A stretch of 7,996 bases of DNA. It comes from Candidatus Halarchaeoplasma halalkaliphilum. GTDB taxonomy: Archaea > Thermoplasmatota > Thermoplasmata > Halarchaeoplasmatales > Halarchaeoplasmataceae. The stretch covers positions 1-7,996 of the forward strand of contig SLLU01000070.1 in assembly GCA_007133925.1 (NCBI GenBank), in the 5' to 3' direction. Every line of letters starts with the position of its first letter. The stretch's first letter is position 1. A program made the translations under genes and the position numbers. A model generated the notes under the pieces. The model had not been told where the DNA came from. It saw only the letters and a program-made list of their open reading frames with translations, and did not search any database. Of the stretch, positions 1-5,629 are shown piece by piece.

Positions 1-1322
1 AGGAGCTCTATGGCGATGGTGTATTCAACGTTCTTCAGTATATTCCTTGCCTTCCTGGCCGCTATGGTCCCCATGCTCACATGATCCTCCTGTCCCGCGG
101 AAGTTGGTATGGAGTCCACGGAAGCCGGGTGTGCAAGCACCTTGTTTTCGGATACCAGGGATGCAGCGGTGTACTGGGCGATCATGAACCCTGAGTTCAA
201 ACCGGGTTCCGCAGTGAGGAAAGGCGGCAGGCCACTCTCCTCCTCGTACATGAGCTTGTCCGTTGTCCGTTCCGAAATATTTCCTATCTCGGCTACCCCC
301 ATGCCGAACATGTCCATGGCAAGGGCAACGGGCTGGCCGTGGAAGTTACCCCCGGAGAGCACATCCCCTTCCTGGAATACAAGGGGATTATCCGTGGCCG
401 AGTTCATCTCTATCTCCAGAACACCCTGTACGTATGAGAGGGCGTCATAGGCGGTTCCGTACACCTGGGGCATGCATCGTAACGTGTAAGGATCCTGCAC
501 CTTGTGGCAGTCCACATGGGATTCCAGTATCTCGCTTCCATCAGTCAACTTTCTAAGGGCCTCGGCGCACTTGACCTGTCCCGGGTGGGGACGGACCATG
601 TGTATCCGTGCATCGAAGGGTGCTGCGGTGCCTTTTAATGCCTCCAGGCTCATGGCACTGGCAACCAGGGCACTTTTGAGTACGTTCCATCCGTCGTTCA
701 CCGCAAGGGCCCCTATGGCCGTCATCACCTGGGTCCCGTTCAGGAGTGCCAATCCTTCCTTTGCCTGGAGTTCCAGAATCTCTATACCCGCCCTGCTCAT
801 GGCCTCCCCGCCTTCCATCTTCTCCCCTTCAAAAAGTGCCTCTCCCTTTCCTATGAGTACCAGGGACATGTGGGCAAGGGGTGCAAGATCTCCCGAGGCA
901 CCCACACTACCCTGGGAGGGCACCACCGGTGAAACTCCCCGGTTCAACATGGATATGAGTGTATCTATCACCACAGGTCTCACACCGCTGTATCCCTTTG
1001 CCAGGGTGTTTGCTCTCAGGAGCATAGCTGCCCTCACAACTTCCTCATCCAGGGGTTCCCCCACACCGCTGGCATGGCTTTCGATGAGGTTTTTCTGGAG
1101 TTCCCGGGTTTTTTCATCCTCTATCCTCACGTTTGCCAGCTCACCGAAGCCGGTGTTTATGCCGTAGACGTTTTTCCCCTCTTTCAACAACCCCTCAACT
1201 ATCTCTCTGGACTTTGTGATACCCTGACGACATTCCGGGCAGAGCTCCACCGCTTCCCCTTCCCTTGCAACCCTACGAACATCCTGTATCTTCAGCGAGT
1301 TTCCGTTCAACTTCACGGTCAT
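1..1322 (-). CDS. hutH: Histidine ammonia-lyase (partial, C-terminus beyond window)
   Basis: Histidine ammonia-lyase removes ammonia from L-histidine to give trans-urocanate, the first step of cytoplasmic histidine breakdown. The Ala-Ser-Gly triad that forms the MIO cofactor lies at residues 142-144 inside GSVGASGDLAP. YGINTGFG begins at Tyr53, His83 sits in ESHASG and Asn195 in LLNGTQ, all at the residue numbers known for the Pseudomonas enzyme. Tyr279, Arg282 and Glu412 match its Tyr280, Arg283 and Glu414. His83 and the Glu favour histidine over phenylalanine or tyrosine as substrate. The agreement in numbering supports the ATG at 1322, which has GGAGGT four bases upstream; two in-frame upstream ATGs (1334 and 1346) are less likely. 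The reading frame is open for 440 codons to the window edge. The family is about 500-510 residues, so roughly 65 are missing. A Cys28-Pro-Glu-Cys31 pair near the N-terminus is not a feature I know from the family. No other hut gene is visible. It is divergent from the glycosyltransferase gene. Confidence 0.96.
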   Translation of the reverse strand, partial: MTVKLNGNSLKIQDVRRVAREGEAVELCPECRQGITKSREIVEGLLKEGKNVYGINTGFGELANVRIEDEKTRELQKNLIESHASGVGEPLDEEVVRAAMLLRANTLAKGYSGVRPVVIDTLISMLNRGVSPVVPSQGSVGASGDLAPLAHMSLVLIGKGEALFEGEKMEGGEAMSRAGIEILELQAKEGLALLNGTQVMTAIGALAVNDGWNVLKSALVASAMSLEALKGTAAPFDARIHMVRPHPGQVKCAEALRKLTDGSEILESHVDCHKVQDPYTLRCMPQVYGTAYDALSYVQGVLEIEMNSATDNPLVFQEGDVLSGGNFHGQPVALAMDMFGMGVAEIGNISERTTDKLMYEEESGLPPFLTAEPGLNSGFMIAQYTAASLVSENKVLAHPASVDSIPTSAGQEDHVSMGTIAARKARNILKNVEYTIAIEL

Positions 1323-1326
1323 ATTG

Positions 1327-1332
1327 ACCTCC
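1327..1332 (-). promoter_or_regulatory. Shine-Dalgarno site of hutH
   Basis: On the minus strand GGAGGT lies four bases before the ATG at 1322. It decides this start over the in-frame upstream ATG at 1334, which the site itself nearly touches. It is the strongest ribosome binding match in the window. Confidence 0.7.
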
Positions 1333-1345
1333 ATGATATATCCCA

Positions 1346-1353
1346 TTTTAAAA
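1346..1353 (-). promoter_or_regulatory. Candidate TATA box for hutH
   Basis: TTTTAAAA, the core of the perfect palindrome ATTTTAAAAT (1345-1354), resembles an archaeal TATA box. A start about 25 bases downstream would fall near 1324, leaving almost no leader and excluding the GGAGGT site from the message. An alternative TATA-like stretch near 1373-1380 would give a leader of about 30 bases that includes it. I cannot tell which is used. Confidence 0.35.
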
Positions 1354-1363
1354 TCTACTGTCC

Positions 1364-1387
1364 TTTGTACACATATGTATGTTCAAA
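1364..1387. promoter_or_regulatory. Imperfect 24-bp dyad between divergent promoters (candidate operator)
   Basis: The half-sites TTTGtACAcA (1364-1373) and TgTaTGTtCAAA (1376-1387) form an inverted repeat in which 9 of the 12 opposed base pairs match. It lies between the predicted hutH promoter and the predicted glycosyltransferase promoter, a usual place for a dimeric regulator to control one or both genes. That it binds a protein is inference. Confidence 0.4.
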
Positions 1388-1391
1388 ATAT

Positions 1392-1410
1392 GAAGGAAAA
1401 GGTATTTATG
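1392..1410 (+). promoter_or_regulatory. Candidate BRE/TATA promoter of the glycosyltransferase gene
   Basis: A purine-rich GAAGGAAAAGG (1392-1402) that could be a TFB recognition element runs directly into TATTTATG (1403-1410). A transcript start about 25 bases downstream, near 1432, would leave a leader of about 18 bases that still contains the GTGAT ribosome site. Confidence 0.45.
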
Positions 1411-1438
1411 CAAAAAGTGATTAGGTATGTGTTGTGAA

Positions 1439-1443
1439 GTGAT
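1439..1443 (+). promoter_or_regulatory. Weak Shine-Dalgarno site (GTGAT) of the glycosyltransferase gene
   Basis: GTGAT matches the end of the archaeal consensus AGGAGGTGAT and lies six bases before the ATG at 1450. The nearer upstream ATG at 1442 reads straight into a TGA after three codons, so it cannot be the start. Confidence 0.4.
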
Positions 1444-1449
1444 GGTTCG

Positions 1450-2424
1450 ATGAACAAAGAACCCCTGATGATGAAAGAGATGCGTCTGTCCAAAAAAGAA
1501 GGGTCTGTGTTGATTGGCATACCGGCCTACAACGAGGAGATAGCCATAGGCAGCTTACTCTGGAAACTTAAAAAATTAAGGGAAAAAATGGCCTTTGATA
1601 TACTGGTGGTCGACGACGGAAGCCATGAAATGGACGAGACCTCTACCATCGCCAGAAGCTTCGGTGCCAAGGTGATACGGCACGAAAACAACCTGGGCAA
1701 GGGTGCGGCCATCAGGACCATCATGAACTACGCCAAAAAGCAGCATTACCAGTATCTGGTTTTGATAGACAGTGACGGGCAGCATAATCCCTACGAGATC
1801 CCCAATCTTATATCAGGGCTAGAGACCTCCGATGCGGACATCACCATCGGCACACGTTGGGGTGAGCTCACCGAGATGCCCTTCGTGAGAAAGATAGGAA
1901 AGAACGTCCTGGACCGCTTCACCATAGGAGGAAAGGGAAGGGACACCCAGAGTGGATTCAGAGCTCTGAACCGAAAGGCCATAAGACTAATACAACTCAC
2001 CCACGACGATTTTGCAGTGGAATCGGAGATGCTGGCCGAGGCCCACGAGAGGGGATTGAAAGTAAAGAACGTACGCATCACCTGCAGGTACAAGAACATA
2101 AAAAATGCCAGCACCAAGGGCTCGGCAAGGCACGGCTTCGGCGTACTCCACAAGCTGATCATGATGATAGTGGAAAGACGCCCGCTGTTCTTCTTCGGTC
2201 TGACCGGATTGTTCTTTTTGTTTACCGCTCTATTCTTCGGACTAATAGTGGTCCGCGTAGCCAGGACCGAAAACGTTCTTTCCGTGGGATACAGCATGCT
2301 CACATTACTGTTCATAATACTTGGTTCTCTGTTGATCATAAGTGGCTTCATACTGAACGAGTTGAAAAGACTCTTTGACCGGCACACCGATAGGGAGCTG
2401 CAGAGGGTGGAAGAGACCCTTTAG
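1450..2424 (+). CDS. Family 2 glycosyltransferase, dolichyl-phosphate mannose synthase-like, with two C-terminal membrane helices
   Basis: The 324-residue protein has the GT-A fold signatures of family 2: IPAYNEE at 24-30, VVDDGS at 53-58 for the nucleotide, the metal-binding DSD of DSDGQH at 107-112, then GTRWGE and DTQSGFRALNR. The last is characteristic of the dolichyl-phosphate mannose/glucose synthase branch. Two hydrophobic stretches at about 246-267 and 279-305 would anchor it, followed by a charged tail on the cytoplasmic side. The expected reaction is transfer of a sugar from a nucleotide-sugar to a polyprenyl phosphate for surface-protein N-glycosylation or glycolipids; which sugar cannot be read from the sequence. 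The first ten or so residues precede the conserved core, so an internal start such as Met11 is possible. It has its own promoter and is 117 bases ahead of the AIM24 family gene. No other glycosylation genes are nearby. Confidence 0.9.
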   Translation: MNKEPLMMKEMRLSKKEGSVLIGIPAYNEEIAIGSLLWKLKKLREKMAFDILVVDDGSHEMDETSTIARSFGAKVIRHENNLGKGAAIRTIMNYAKKQHYQYLVLIDSDGQHNPYEIPNLISGLETSDADITIGTRWGELTEMPFVRKIGKNVLDRFTIGGKGRDTQSGFRALNRKAIRLIQLTHDDFAVESEMLAEAHERGLKVKNVRITCRYKNIKNASTKGSARHGFGVLHKLIMMIVERRPLFFFGLTGLFFLFTALFFGLIVVRVARTENVLSVGYSMLTLLFIILGSLLIISGFILNELKRLFDRHTDRELQRVEETL

Positions 2425-2480
2425 GCTGGCGAAAGTCTCAATATCGGTGTGTGTGGGTTAAGAAGGAATTTGAGTGCCAA

Positions 2481-2490
2481 AACAATTGTT
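2481..2490. promoter_or_regulatory. 10-bp perfect palindrome AACAATTGTT upstream of the AIM24-family TATA box
   Basis: AACAATTGTT is self-complementary and ends eight bases before the TATA box at 2499. It may be a small operator, but a palindrome this short can also arise by chance. The rest of the 2425-2541 spacer shows no hairpin, T-tract or small gene. Confidence 0.25.
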
Positions 2491-2498
2491 GAGATACG

Positions 2499-2508
2499 TT
2501 TAAATATA
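2499..2508 (+). promoter_or_regulatory. TATA box of the AIM24-family gene
   Basis: TTTAAATATA is close to the archaeal TATA consensus. A start about 25 bases on, near 2529, would leave a leader of about 13 bases that carries the AGGTG ribosome site. Confidence 0.6.
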
Positions 2509-2531
2509 GATCGTGTGTTATAACCTCGTAC

Positions 2532-2536
2532 AGGTG
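2532..2536 (+). promoter_or_regulatory. Shine-Dalgarno site AGGTG of the AIM24-family gene
   Basis: AGGTG lies five bases before the ATG at 2542 and supports that start. Confidence 0.6.
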
Positions 2537-2541
2537 TAAAT

Positions 2542-3267
2542 ATGGAATACAAGATAACCGGAAACGATATGCAGATGCTCACCATAGAGATGTCCCAACA
2601 GGAGAAGGTTTTCGCAACCGCCGGTGCCATGATATACATGTCCGGCAACATGAACATGAGTACAAGCTCCAGGGGCAGTGGGATGATGGGTGGAATCAAG
2701 AGAAAGATGATAGGTGAATCATTCCTTTTCACGGAGTTCGTACCCCAGGGCGGGTCAGGTATTCTCACCTTTGCGGGACCGGCACCAGGTACCATAAAAC
2801 CCCTACAGGTCGCCCCGGGTAAGGAGTACATTCTTCAAAAGGGTTCATTCCTGTGTGCTGTGGAAGGGGTCAACCTTGAGATGACCAAACAGGAGAAGAT
2901 GAGTTCATCCTTTTTCGGAGGTACTGGATGGTGGCTTCAGAGGGTATCTGGAACGGGTACGGTATTCATACACACATTTGGTAACCTTGTTGAGATGGAA
3001 TTGAAACCCGGTCAATCCATCAAGGTGGATACGGAGATGGTTGTTGGTTGGGAACCTTCAGTATCATACGAGATAACGAAGGCTGGAAGCATGAAAACCG
3101 CAGTATTCGGTGGCGAAGGATTGTTCCTTAACCATCTCAAAGGGCCGGGAAAAGTGATGTTACAGTCCATGACCGTCAAAAAATTCGCCAAAGCGCTAAG
3201 ACAACACATGCCATCACAGTCTTCTACCACTAGAAGTAGTAGCTCTAGTCGCAGTGGAAGACGTTAG
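2542..3267 (+). CDS. AIM24 / TIGR00266 family protein
   Basis: The 241-residue sequence has the features of the AIM24 family (COG2013, TIGR00266). These include an N-terminal segment on an exposed-hydrophobic theme (MLTIEMSQQEKVFATAGAM), a glycine/methionine-rich loop around residues 35-52, ESFLFTEF followed by GILTFAGPAPGTI, then the repeated beta-strand pattern up to FGGEGLFLNHLKGPGKVMLQSM. The family is a beta-strand-rich fold found in bacteria, archaea and mitochondria. In yeast, AIM24 supports inner-membrane organisation, but the prokaryotic members have no settled biochemical role. There is no signal peptide or membrane helix. The last 20 or so residues are a Ser/Arg/Thr tail that looks disordered and is outside the conserved domain. 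Its own TATA box and AGGTG site define the start. A small membrane-protein gene follows 23 bases downstream and may be cotranscribed. Confidence 0.9.
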   Translation: MEYKITGNDMQMLTIEMSQQEKVFATAGAMIYMSGNMNMSTSSRGSGMMGGIKRKMIGESFLFTEFVPQGGSGILTFAGPAPGTIKPLQVAPGKEYILQKGSFLCAVEGVNLEMTKQEKMSSSFFGGTGWWLQRVSGTGTVFIHTFGNLVEMELKPGQSIKVDTEMVVGWEPSVSYEITKAGSMKTAVFGGEGLFLNHLKGPGKVMLQSMTVKKFAKALRQHMPSQSSTTRSSSSSRSGRR

Positions 3268-3274
3268 ATATATT
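3264..3274 (+). promoter_or_regulatory. Possible TATA-like element for the small membrane-protein gene
   Basis: TTAGATATATT overlaps the stop codon of the AIM24-family gene and is centred 22 bases before the ATG at 3291, which would give a leaderless message. No clear ribosome site precedes that ATG. Cotranscription from the upstream promoter is the alternative. Confidence 0.22.
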
Positions 3275-3290
3275 CACTGAACTGATATTC

Positions 3291-3596
3291 ATGTACGAAC
3301 CCTATGGTAAAAAAAGATCCTGGCTGGATCCGGTGATATTAGCCGCCTCCATGATGATCTGCCTTATTTTAGTGCTTTTTCTATATGGGTCCATCGTTGC
3401 CATCGTCACCTCGATCTTGGTGGTGATATTGATAATGTTGTTGATCTTCATGATCCTGTTCTTCGTCTTCGTTCTGGTGATAACACCCATATACTACATG
3501 TTTAAGAAGACCGAGGTAGAAGAGCACACATCATACTCCCTGGGTAGTGTAAGGGGTGCCGAGGATACACTGGAGGAAAAAAAGGGAAAAATTTAG
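3291..3596 (+). CDS. Small protein with two predicted membrane segments, function unknown
   Basis: I do not recognise this 101-residue protein. It has a short, positively charged N-terminus (YGKKRS), then almost 57 uninterrupted hydrophobic residues (about 15-71). These are best read as two helices, near 15-39 and 43-66, with a very short turn, like a membrane hairpin. A charged tail of 30 residues follows from KKTEVEEH to the C-terminal KKGKI and carries mixed acidic and basic residues. There is no cysteine motif, metal site or catalytic signature. The open frame lies 23 bases after the AIM24-family gene on the same strand, so the two could form an operon, with the small protein acting as a membrane partner or anchor; that is inference. 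Its 3' end contains A-tracts that act as T-tracts for the opposing gene. No family assignment is offered. Confidence 0.75.
   Translation: MYEPYGKKRSWLDPVILAASMMICLILVLFLYGSIVAIVTSILVVILIMLLIFMILFFVFVLVITPIYYMFKKTEVEEHTSYSLGSVRGAEDTLEEKKGKI
3577..3591 (-). terminator. Candidate T-rich terminator for the cDPG synthetase-like gene, inside the opposing gene
   Basis: Read on the minus strand, just beyond the stop codon at 3610-3612, there are runs of five T (3587-3591) and seven T (3577-3583) separated by CCC. Archaeal RNA polymerase commonly ends at such T-tracts without a hairpin. The site lies within the last codons of the convergent small membrane-protein gene. Confidence 0.45.
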
Positions 3597-3609
3597 AAGG
3601 GGTTTTGGT

Positions 3610-4926
3610 TTAGAATCGATCCAGTATCTCCTTCAGTCCATCTTCGTTCTGGAGTTCCAGTTCGTAGGTCACGTGAACCAGGGGCTTATCTATATCGATG
3701 ACCCTCCTAAGATCGATGGGCGTTCCGGAGACGACCACATCACAGTCTGCCCTCCTGATGGTTTCCTCTAGGTCACTCATCTGCTGTTTTCCGTATCCCA
3801 TGGCCGGGAGAACGTCTTCCAGATGGCCGTACTTGTGGAAGGTCTCCTTTATACTTCCCACGGCTACCTTTCTGGGGTCCACCAGTTCACCGGCACCGTA
3901 CTTTTCTGCTGCCAGCTTACCGGCACCGAATCCCATATCACCGTGGGTGACCGTGGGTCCGTCTTCTATGACCAACACCCTTTTTCCCTTGATGGCTTCT
4001 GGTTCCTCTACCGTGAGGGGTGAATTCGCTCGGAGTATGATCGCCTTTGGATTCACCTTTCGAACGTTCTCCTCAAGCTGAAGTATGTTTTCCTCACTGG
4101 CGGAGTCACATTTGTTTATGATACAAACATCCGCCATGATCAGGTTCGTTTCACCGGGATGATATCTCAGCTCGTGACCCACCCTGTGGGGGTCGAGTAC
4201 CGTTATCTGCAGGTCGGGTCTGTAGAAGGAGGTATCGTTGTTCCCTCCGTCCCATATCACTATATCCGCCTCTTTCTCGGCCTCCATCAGTATGGCACCG
4301 TAGTCAACTCCCGCGTACACCACCATCCCCTTGTTTATGTATGGCTCGTATTCCTCTCTCTCTTCGATGGTGCACTCGTGCTCGTCAAGATCCTGGTATT
4401 CCGCGAATCTCTGCACGGCCTGTTTTTCAAGGTCACCGTAGGGCATGGGATGACGTATGGAAACCACCTTCTTTCCTTTCTCAAGCAGAAGCTCGCAGAT
4501 CTTCCTTGTTGTTTGACTTTTTCCCGTACCGGTACGCGCCGCGCAGATGGCCATTACCGGTTTCTGAGATTTTATCATGGTCTCGTTGTTGCCCAGCAGT
4601 ACGAAATCCGCACCTGCCGCATTCACCAGGGACGCCTTGTTCATCACGTATTCGTGCATCACGTCACTGTAAGCAAAGATCACTTCATCCACATTTTCTT
4701 CTACTATCAGATCGTAAAGTTCGTCTTCGTGAACGATGGGTATGCCCTCTGGATACAATCTCCCAGCCAGGCTTGGAGGGTATCTTCTTCCCTCTATATC
4801 CGGTATCTGGGTGGCGGTGAAGGCCACTACTTCGAACCGCTCGTCATCTCTGAAAACTGTGTTGAAATTATGAAAATCCCTTCCGGCTGCGCCCATTATC
4901 AGTACTTTATCCTTTCTCTTTTCCAT
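3610..4926 (-). CDS. Cyclic 2,3-diphosphoglycerate synthetase-like P-loop protein (COG2403)
   Basis: The 438-residue protein is a full-length member of the family named for the Methanothermus cyclic 2,3-diphosphoglycerate synthetase, which closes 2,3-bisphosphoglycerate into its cyclic form at the cost of ATP. The N-terminal part opens with VLIMGAAGRDFHNFN, typical of the family, and holds FTATQIPDIEGRRYP and FAYSDVMHEYVM. The nucleotide-binding half begins with a Walker A motif, ARTGTGKS at 130-137, followed by HPMPYGDLEKQAVQRF, WDGGNND and an NKCD motif like that of GTPases. SGTPIDLRRVI near the end is also typical. The start at 4926 is preferred because AGGTGG lies five bases upstream; an in-frame GTG at 4935 would overlap that site. 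Many carriers of this family are not known to make cyclic diphosphoglycerate, so the exact substrate here is open. It converges on the small membrane-protein gene and has its own TATA box, 82 bases after the cysteine-hydrolase gene. Confidence 0.9.
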   Translation of the reverse strand: MEKRKDKVLIMGAAGRDFHNFNTVFRDDERFEVVAFTATQIPDIEGRRYPPSLAGRLYPEGIPIVHEDELYDLIVEENVDEVIFAYSDVMHEYVMNKASLVNAAGADFVLLGNNETMIKSQKPVMAICAARTGTGKSQTTRKICELLLEKGKKVVSIRHPMPYGDLEKQAVQRFAEYQDLDEHECTIEEREEYEPYINKGMVVYAGVDYGAILMEAEKEADIVIWDGGNNDTSFYRPDLQITVLDPHRVGHELRYHPGETNLIMADVCIINKCDSASEENILQLEENVRKVNPKAIILRANSPLTVEEPEAIKGKRVLVIEDGPTVTHGDMGFGAGKLAAEKYGAGELVDPRKVAVGSIKETFHKYGHLEDVLPAMGYGKQQMSDLEETIRRADCDVVVSGTPIDLRRVIDIDKPLVHVTYELELQNEDGLKEILDRF

Positions 4927-4931
4927 TGGAA

Positions 4932-4937
4932 CCACCT
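4932..4937 (-). promoter_or_regulatory. Shine-Dalgarno site AGGTGG deciding the start at 4926
   Basis: AGGTGG on the minus strand lies five bases before the ATG at 4926 and contains the alternative GTG at 4933-4935, which is therefore unlikely to be the start. Confidence 0.6.
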
Positions 4938-4950
4938 ATCCCGGTCTAAC

Positions 4951-4960
4951 AGGAATTCCT
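4951..4960. promoter_or_regulatory. 10-bp perfect palindrome AGGAATTCCT in the cDPG synthetase-like leader
   Basis: AGGAATTCCT is self-complementary and sits at or just after the predicted transcript start (near 4960), where a bound repressor would block initiation. A chance occurrence is possible. Confidence 0.25.
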
Positions 4961-4982
4961 ATATCTATTTTACGGGCAAGAG

Positions 4983-4992
4983 TATAAAAAAG
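4983..4992 (-). promoter_or_regulatory. TATA box of the cDPG synthetase-like gene, also a T-tract after the cysteine-hydrolase gene
   Basis: The minus strand reads CTTTTTTATA. A start about 25 bases on, near 4960, leaves a leader of about 35 bases with the AGGTGG site. The six T residues lie 17 bases past the stop codon of the upstream gene and could also terminate its transcript. Confidence 0.5.
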
Positions 4993-5008
4993 ATGGAAGA
5001 GGTTTTAT

Positions 5009-5584
5009 TTAATCCGCGTACATTATCATGGCAGTATCCGGGTGCTCTGCCAGTTCGGTAGGGGCCACTGCAAAGGCGTAGTCCCAGCTCCATCCCGGAT
5101 TTGCATCGATACATATGCCGTTGACCATGTAGGATGCCCATACCAATTCGCTGCAGTAATAGCTGGGTCCGTGCACCCTTTTATTGAACAGGAATATGTT
5201 GTACGGTTTGCCCACCTGTTCCAAGGCGAACTCCACTGCAGCTTCCTTTACCTCATCTTCCACGGAAACCCTGAAAACACCTACTTCGTTGTTATTATGT
5301 ATCTCTTCAATCGGTCGAATAACAACTCCTCTGGCAACAGCCTCTATCAACTGTCCATCTCCTATGTACATGGCGGCATGGGTCCATTCTCCGGGGATTA
5401 TCTTGTCAAACATGCTGCCCCTGGTCAACAGGATGTCCCCAACTTCAAGGAGATCCAGATCAAGGTCGTTTCCGTTTTCATCGTCTCCGCCTATGGCCTC
5501 GACACTCTCGGTACAAGGTACTGCGGATATCAAGCTCAAAGACACTATCATCCATACTATGGCTATCGATATCTTCCTTTTCAT
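5009..5584 (-). CDS. Exported permuted papain-like cysteine hydrolase (YiiX / NlpC-P60 type)
   Basis: The 191-residue protein starts with a signal peptide: MKRK, a hydrophobic core at 5-23 and a likely cleavage region near SVEA (27-30). An acidic Asp/Asn/Gly linker follows (about 32-44). The catalytic domain has the circularly permuted order of the YiiX/YaeF-like NlpC/P60 families. LEVGDILLTR comes first, then WTHAAMYIGDG with the catalytic His69, LIEAVARGV with Glu81, and later GKPYN and SYYCSELVW with the nucleophile Cys144. Such enzymes hydrolyse amide or ester bonds in peptides or lipids; the substrate here is unknown. The Cys24 in SAVPC is not a good lipobox because proline precedes it. 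An in-frame ATG at 5614 exists, but the TATA box overlaps it, so the ATG at 5584 is preferred, with a leader of only a few bases and no evident ribosome site. It lies 67 bases after nrdJ. Confidence 0.85.
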   Translation of the reverse strand: MKRKISIAIVWMIVSLSLISAVPCTESVEAIGGDDENGNDLDLDLLEVGDILLTRGSMFDKIIPGEWTHAAMYIGDGQLIEAVARGVVIRPIEEIHNNNEVGVFRVSVEDEVKEAAVEFALEQVGKPYNIFLFNKRVHGPSYYCSELVWASYMVNGICIDANPGWSWDYAFAVAPTELAEHPDTAMIMYAD

Positions 5585-5612
5585 GGTGATCAAAAGCCAG
5601 CCTCGGCCGTAC

Positions 5613-5621
5613 ATATATAAT
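5613..5621 (-). promoter_or_regulatory. TATA box of the cysteine-hydrolase gene
   Basis: ATTATATAT on the minus strand, centred near 5617, predicts a transcript start near 5591, about seven bases before the ATG at 5584. This makes the upstream in-frame ATG at 5614 unusable in that transcript. Confidence 0.5.
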
Positions 5622-5629
5622 GGTTATTT

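Noticed and set aside
502..1167. 221-codon plus-strand open frame
   Set aside because: Antisense to hutH, which keeps every active-site residue in the other strand.
1791..2387. 198-codon minus-strand open frame
   Set aside because: Antisense to the glycosyltransferase; the plus strand carries all the family 2 motifs.
2425..2541. Small RNA or tRNA in the spacer before the AIM24-family gene
   Set aside because: No cloverleaf, stable hairpin or terminator could be found; the spacer is explained by a promoter and a short palindrome.
4159..5061. 300-codon plus-strand open frame
   Set aside because: It lies antisense to the cDPG synthetase-like gene, whose family match and motifs are certain. 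The translation has no family resemblance and also runs through the promoter spacer.
5585..5614. Start of the cysteine hydrolase at the ATG at 5614
   Set aside because: This would put ten extra residues (MYGRGWLLIT) before the normal signal-peptide start MKRK, and the ATG overlaps the predicted TATA box.
5042..5620. 192-codon and 151-codon plus-strand open frames (also 5184-5639)
   Set aside because: Antisense to the cysteine-hydrolase gene, which has the signal peptide and catalytic motifs.
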